Assembly: GCA_945956945.1 (NCBI GenBank) | Contig: CAMFJO010000018.1 | Location: 1-8,987 of the forward strand | Direction of reading: 5' to 3' | DNA: 8,987 nucleotides | Origin: an uncultured Legionellales bacterium | Lineage (GTDB): Bacteria; Pseudomonadota; Gammaproteobacteria; UBA1113 | Part shown: in pieces, positions 6,864 through 8,987 of the stretch | How positions within the stretch are numbered: position 1 is the stretch's first letter | Layout of the letters: every line of letters starts with the position of its first letter | Notes under the pieces: model-generated | What the model saw: the letters and a program-made list of their open reading frames with translations, nothing else | What the model was told of the DNA's origin: nothing | Databases searched by the model: none | Made by a program: the position numbers and the translations under genes

Positions 6864-6888
6864 GCTAAAAAAATGAGGAATAGAGACT

Positions 6889-7335
6889 ATGCCTGATTTA
6901 AGCCACGATGGTGTACATCAATTTTGGAAGGATTATCCCGATGGGATGATTTACAGAGTTGTTGCCTTTATGGAAGGCGTAGAACATTGGACGGTCGATG
7001 AAGACCCCGGCTTTGAAAGCGCCATGCAAGGCTTGGCGGATGCCCTGGAAACACTGGGTAATTATGAACTGGGCCAGCAGCAAGATTTTATCACCCTTTG
7101 CACTTATCTTAAAATGGCACGCATGTTGCGTCTATTGCAAACCATCGATACCGCCCATCCTGGCGGCGCTTCCAAGATATTAATGTATGCGGAAGAAAAC
7201 AGTGCTAGCAGCGAGGATATTGCCGGAATATTTTTACGCCGCAATATCGTCTTTGAACGTCTGCGTTTATTGGGGCGTGTTTTTGCCAACGAACGCATTG
7301 ACATTGTCATGAAGGCTCTGGGGAGTGAAAAGTGA
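6889..7335 (+). CDS. icmW: IcmW, cytoplasmic Dot/Icm substrate adaptor
   Basis: IcmW pairs with IcmS as an acidic cytosolic adaptor. The pair docks on the DotL coupling complex and presents a subset of effectors for export. The 148 residues match the length of Legionella IcmW (about 151). From memory of that protein, the opening MPDLSH, the MIYRV-FME segment (20-29), the RLLQ-IDT-HPG segment (81-92) and RNIVFERLRLLGRVF (118-132) are strongly conserved. There is no signal peptide or membrane segment. The ATG has GAGGA at 6875-6879, 9 nt upstream. The gene starts a plus-strand operon whose next gene overlaps its stop codon. Its usual partner icmS is not in this window. Confidence 0.97.
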   Translation: MPDLSHDGVHQFWKDYPDGMIYRVVAFMEGVEHWTVDEDPGFESAMQGLADALETLGNYELGQQQDFITLCTYLKMARMLRLLQTIDTAHPGGASKILMYAEENSASSEDIAGIFLRRNIVFERLRLLGRVFANERIDIVMKALGSEK

Positions 7336-7721
7336 TGAAATGGTCTTATGCGATTATCGGTTTAAGCTTAATGGCTTGCAGCACAGCAATATATGCCAAT
7401 TTTGCTGATCTTATTGCCCAAAGCAATAGCAATGCCGATCGTATTGCTGCTCAGGCCCAGGTAAATATGCAACAGGATCAACAGATATTAGCACAAAGAT
7501 TACAAGCTTTAGCGGCAGCGATGGAGGCGCAAAATCCAGATGCCCCTATAGTGGTACAACCCGTGCCTGCTCAGGTGCAACCCGTTCGTAGTACAACGCC
7601 TCCTGTAACCAAAGCAACACCCGCTGCACCGCCCGTCACAATGGTTCCCAATGCCACGGGCTTAACACCGCCATCGCAAAACAACAACAATAATAGCAAC
7701 CAATGGAATTATGGTTTTTAA
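7335..7721 (+). CDS. Unrecognised exported Gln/Pro/Asn-rich protein between icmW and icmX
   Basis: The ATG at 7335 shares its A with the icmW stop (TGATG), giving translational coupling. GGAG at 7322-7325 is 9 nt before it. A GTG at 7332 would add one residue and is the alternative start. The 128-residue product has a signal peptide, with likely cleavage after AIYA (residue 21). LMAC at 12-15 also resembles a lipobox, though Met at that position is less usual, so a lipoprotein is possible. Residues 22-66 are an Ala/Gln-rich probable helix. Residues 69-112 are rich in Pro, Val and Thr and probably extended. The tail has five Asn in a row (residues 117-121) and ends in Asn-Tyr-Gly-Phe. I recognise no family. 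In Legionella pneumophila icmW and icmX are, as I recall, adjacent without such a gene. Coupling to icmW-icmX and export suggest a periplasmic or outer-membrane accessory part of the secretion system (inference). Confidence 0.85.
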   Translation: MKWSYAIIGLSLMACSTAIYANFADLIAQSNSNADRIAAQAQVNMQQDQQILAQRLQALAAAMEAQNPDAPIVVQPVPAQVQPVRSTTPPVTKATPAAPPVTMVPNATGLTPPSQNNNNNSNQWNYGF

Positions 7722-7753
7722 CTGAATAAATGAATATTTGAGGTAACGATACT

Positions 7754-8848
7754 ATGAAAAAGGGCTTTTTAAAATGCGCTATCACGTTAATCATTCTGGC
7801 CACTGCTTTTGCTGTCCGTGCGCAAACGGGAGATGATCCGAACGGCACGGGCAATGATACTGGCACGGGCAGGGGCATAGGTGGAACCATCAATCAGGGC
7901 CTGCAAAATATAGGCAGCAGCGTCAATACTGGCGTTAACAACCTGGGTTCTAGCATCAATAGCAACTTAAGCAAAACCAAACAAACCATTCGTACTCAAG
8001 CTGGTAGTATGCAATATGCAACCAACAGTCTTATTGCTTTTCTAAATGCCAAGTTTATCACCGGTATTCCCCCCGCATTTACCCAAAGCATGAAAGGCAA
8101 TTGGCAACTCATTATGGCCAATTTTAGCCTGAGCGATATAAACTGGCTACTGACGCAAAAATTCACCCTGGCTGCGCTAACAGGGGTGGACATTGGTCAA
8201 ATTGTTCCTGGTGATAATGAGGTTCCTACCACTACCATGAAGTTGGCCGAGATTAAATCTCGTGTTGGGCAATTTAATATTGGCGCACTGCTTAAAACCA
8301 CCTCCATACAGCCCCAATCGGTAGATGAAAGAAATGCGCTCACTTTATTACAATTTGTATCGGGACTAAACAATAGCATCACTGCCCTACCCAAAATGGT
8401 ATCCGTCAGCGGCATGGGCCCCATTGCTGCGTTTCAAAAACAATTCGGTACTTATGTGGCACAACAGTCCGTAGGATTAAATGTTTTATATGGTTTACTC
8501 AGCGAGCGCCTGGTGAAACCCGGTTTGGGACAACAATTGGGTGGCCCCCAAAAAGATATGAGTCCCTTAGGCTTGGATCAATACATGGCGACGCGTCGCT
8601 TGAATGTCAACGATCCCAATGGCTGGTTGGCACAATTAAGCAATGCTACGCCAGCACAAATTGCCAAAGAAAATTTGATGCTGCTCGCCGAAATGCGCTA
8701 TGAAATGTATTTAATGCGTCGCACTCAGGAAGAAACCAACATGCTGCTGGCTACGCAACAATTACAACAAACCAGCGTCGCTGCAGAGAAATTAGCAAAA
8801 TTGAAGAGCGATGTCCTGTCTGCCGGTACGGGGAATATCTTGCAGTAA
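7754..8848 (+). CDS. icmX: IcmX, periplasmic Dot/Icm component
   Basis: IcmX is an exported protein required for Dot/Icm function that acts in the periplasm. The start ATG has TGAGGT (7739-7744) 9 nt upstream. The 364-residue product has a signal peptide (1-23, cleavage likely after VRA). A Gly/Asn/Thr-rich linker follows (about 27-40), then three 11-residue repeats (42-74). A mostly helical domain runs from about 85, and a long charged helix from about 304 to 353 (starting near KENLMLLAEMRYEMY). It is about 100 residues shorter than Legionella IcmX as I recall it, and the shortening is presumably near the variable N-terminus. The assignment rests on position downstream of icmW, divergent from icmV-dotA, and on the exported helical architecture. 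It is the last gene of the operon and is followed by a hairpin at 8854-8871. Confidence 0.9.
   Translation: MKKGFLKCAITLIILATAFAVRAQTGDDPNGTGNDTGTGRGIGGTINQGLQNIGSSVNTGVNNLGSSINSNLSKTKQTIRTQAGSMQYATNSLIAFLNAKFITGIPPAFTQSMKGNWQLIMANFSLSDINWLLTQKFTLAALTGVDIGQIVPGDNEVPTTTMKLAEIKSRVGQFNIGALLKTTSIQPQSVDERNALTLLQFVSGLNNSITALPKMVSVSGMGPIAAFQKQFGTYVAQQSVGLNVLYGLLSERLVKPGLGQQLGGPQKDMSPLGLDQYMATRRLNVNDPNGWLAQLSNATPAQIAKENLMLLAEMRYEMYLMRRTQEETNMLLATQQLQQTSVAAEKLAKLKSDVLSAGTGNILQ
7877..7975 (+). repeat. Three tandem 11-residue repeats in the IcmX N-terminus
   Basis: Residues 42-52, 53-63 and 64-74 of IcmX align without gaps as [IL]-G-[GS]-[ST]-[IV]-N-x-[GN]-[LV]-x-[NK]. They are IGGTINQGLQN, IGSSVNTGVNN and LGSSINSNLSK. 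The 33-bp DNA units have diverged at wobble and other positions, so the repeat is kept at the protein level and is not a recent duplication. An 11-residue period fits an amphipathic helix or a hendecad coiled coil. Confidence 0.7.
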
Positions 8849-8853
8849 GACGA

Positions 8854-8871
8854 GGGGAAAGAAATTTCCCC
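8854..8871. terminator. Hairpin between convergent icmX and lapB, possible weak bidirectional terminator
   Basis: GGGGAAA (8854-8860) pairs with TTTCCCC (8865-8871) around a GAAA loop, starting 5 nt after the icmX stop. Neither strand has a proper T-tract after it, so termination may be weak or Rho-assisted. The last stem base is also the final base of the lapB stop codon on the minus strand. The hairpin serves the ends of both genes. Confidence 0.45.
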
Positions 8872-8987
8872 TACTCTCCCTCTATCCCCATAATGGGTTT
8901 GACCGTATTCCAGCTTTTGCAACTGGGGCAATACCAATCCAGAATCTTGCTGGAATAACCGCATTGCACACAGCGATAAATCGGTTT
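8871..8987 (-). CDS. lapB: LapB (YciM), C-terminal rubredoxin-like zinc ribbon, partial
   Basis: The last 38 codons of a gene that enters from the right edge are present, ending in TAG (8873 to 8871). The visible residues begin PIYRCVQCGYSSK and continue through WYCPSCKSW to KPIMGIEGE. The two CxxC pairs and the Trp and KPI pattern match the C-terminal metal-binding ribbon of LapB, formerly YciM. From memory, Escherichia coli LapB ends in a closely similar way. LapB is an inner-membrane-anchored cytosolic TPR protein that regulates lipopolysaccharide synthesis by helping FtsH degrade LpxC. The TPR part and the start lie outside the window. It converges on icmX with only 22 bp between the stops and is probably not part of the secretion locus. 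Confidence 0.88.
   Translation of the reverse strand, partial: KPIYRCVQCGYSSKILDWYCPSCKSWNTVKPIMGIEGE

Noticed and set aside
6591..6888. CpxR-type tandem GTAAA sites in the divergent spacer
   Set aside because: Only a single GTAAA (minus, 6597 to 6593) was found with no properly spaced partner, so the case is too weak to call.
7335..8848. The small gene and icmX as two pieces of one frameshifted icmX
   Set aside because: Each has its own signal peptide and ribosome site, and a stop plus a 32-bp spacer separates them. The combined length only superficially resembles a longer IcmX.
8725..8964. Minus-strand frame of 79 codons across the icmX-lapB junction
   Set aside because: It runs antisense through the icmX end and out of frame over the lapB zinc ribbon. 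The Cys-rich reading at 8871-8987 in another frame is clearly the real one.
1..8987. Insertion sequences, tRNA genes, CRISPR arrays or attachment sites
   Set aside because: No transposase reading frame, cloverleaf, regularly spaced repeat-spacer pattern or flanking long direct repeats were seen on reading both strands.

Overview
The window carries the icmX-icmW / icmV-dotA module of a Dot/Icm (type IVB) secretion system. This points to a gammaproteobacterium of the order Legionellales (Legionella, Coxiella, Rickettsiella, Aquicella or Berkiella-like lineages). The genus cannot be fixed from this sequence. The base composition looks moderate, neither strongly AT-rich nor GC-rich. A lapB (yciM) end at the right edge also fits a gammaproteobacterium.

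Layout, left to right. (1) 1-2424, minus strand: an 808-codon reading frame with no stop, running off the left edge. It encodes a large soluble protein that I do not recognise. Its upstream region has an extended -10 and a cluster of CTTAA half-sites resembling the PmrA motif that controls icm/dot genes and effectors in Legionella and Coxiella. (2) 2581-2620: a strong intrinsic terminator for the minus-strand dotA cluster. (3) 2659-3027, minus: a 122-residue unrecognised protein with a helical first half and a Pro/Gly/Asp-rich tail. A near-consensus sigma-70 promoter abuts the dotA stop codon just upstream of it. (4) 3088-6099 and 6096-6590, minus: dotA and icmV, overlapping by 4 bp. (5) 6591-6888: a divergent regulatory region of 298 bp with promoter candidates in both directions and several repeats. 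(6) 6889-8848, plus: icmW, a 128-residue exported Pro/Asn-rich protein that I do not recognise, and icmX. (7) 8871-8987, minus: the C-terminal zinc-ribbon end of LapB, convergent with icmX across a short hairpin.

How the genes fit together. IcmW is the cytoplasmic half of the IcmS-IcmW substrate adaptor. IcmV and DotA are inner-membrane components. IcmX is periplasmic. The small gene between icmW and icmX is translationally coupled to icmW and carries a signal peptide, so an envelope role alongside IcmX is the simplest inference. The 122-residue gene behind dotA and the large gene at the left edge are candidate accessory factors or substrates, on context alone. The most useful leads are these three unassigned proteins, the PmrA-like site in front of the large gene, the private promoter behind dotA, and a threefold 11-residue repeat in the IcmX N-terminus.
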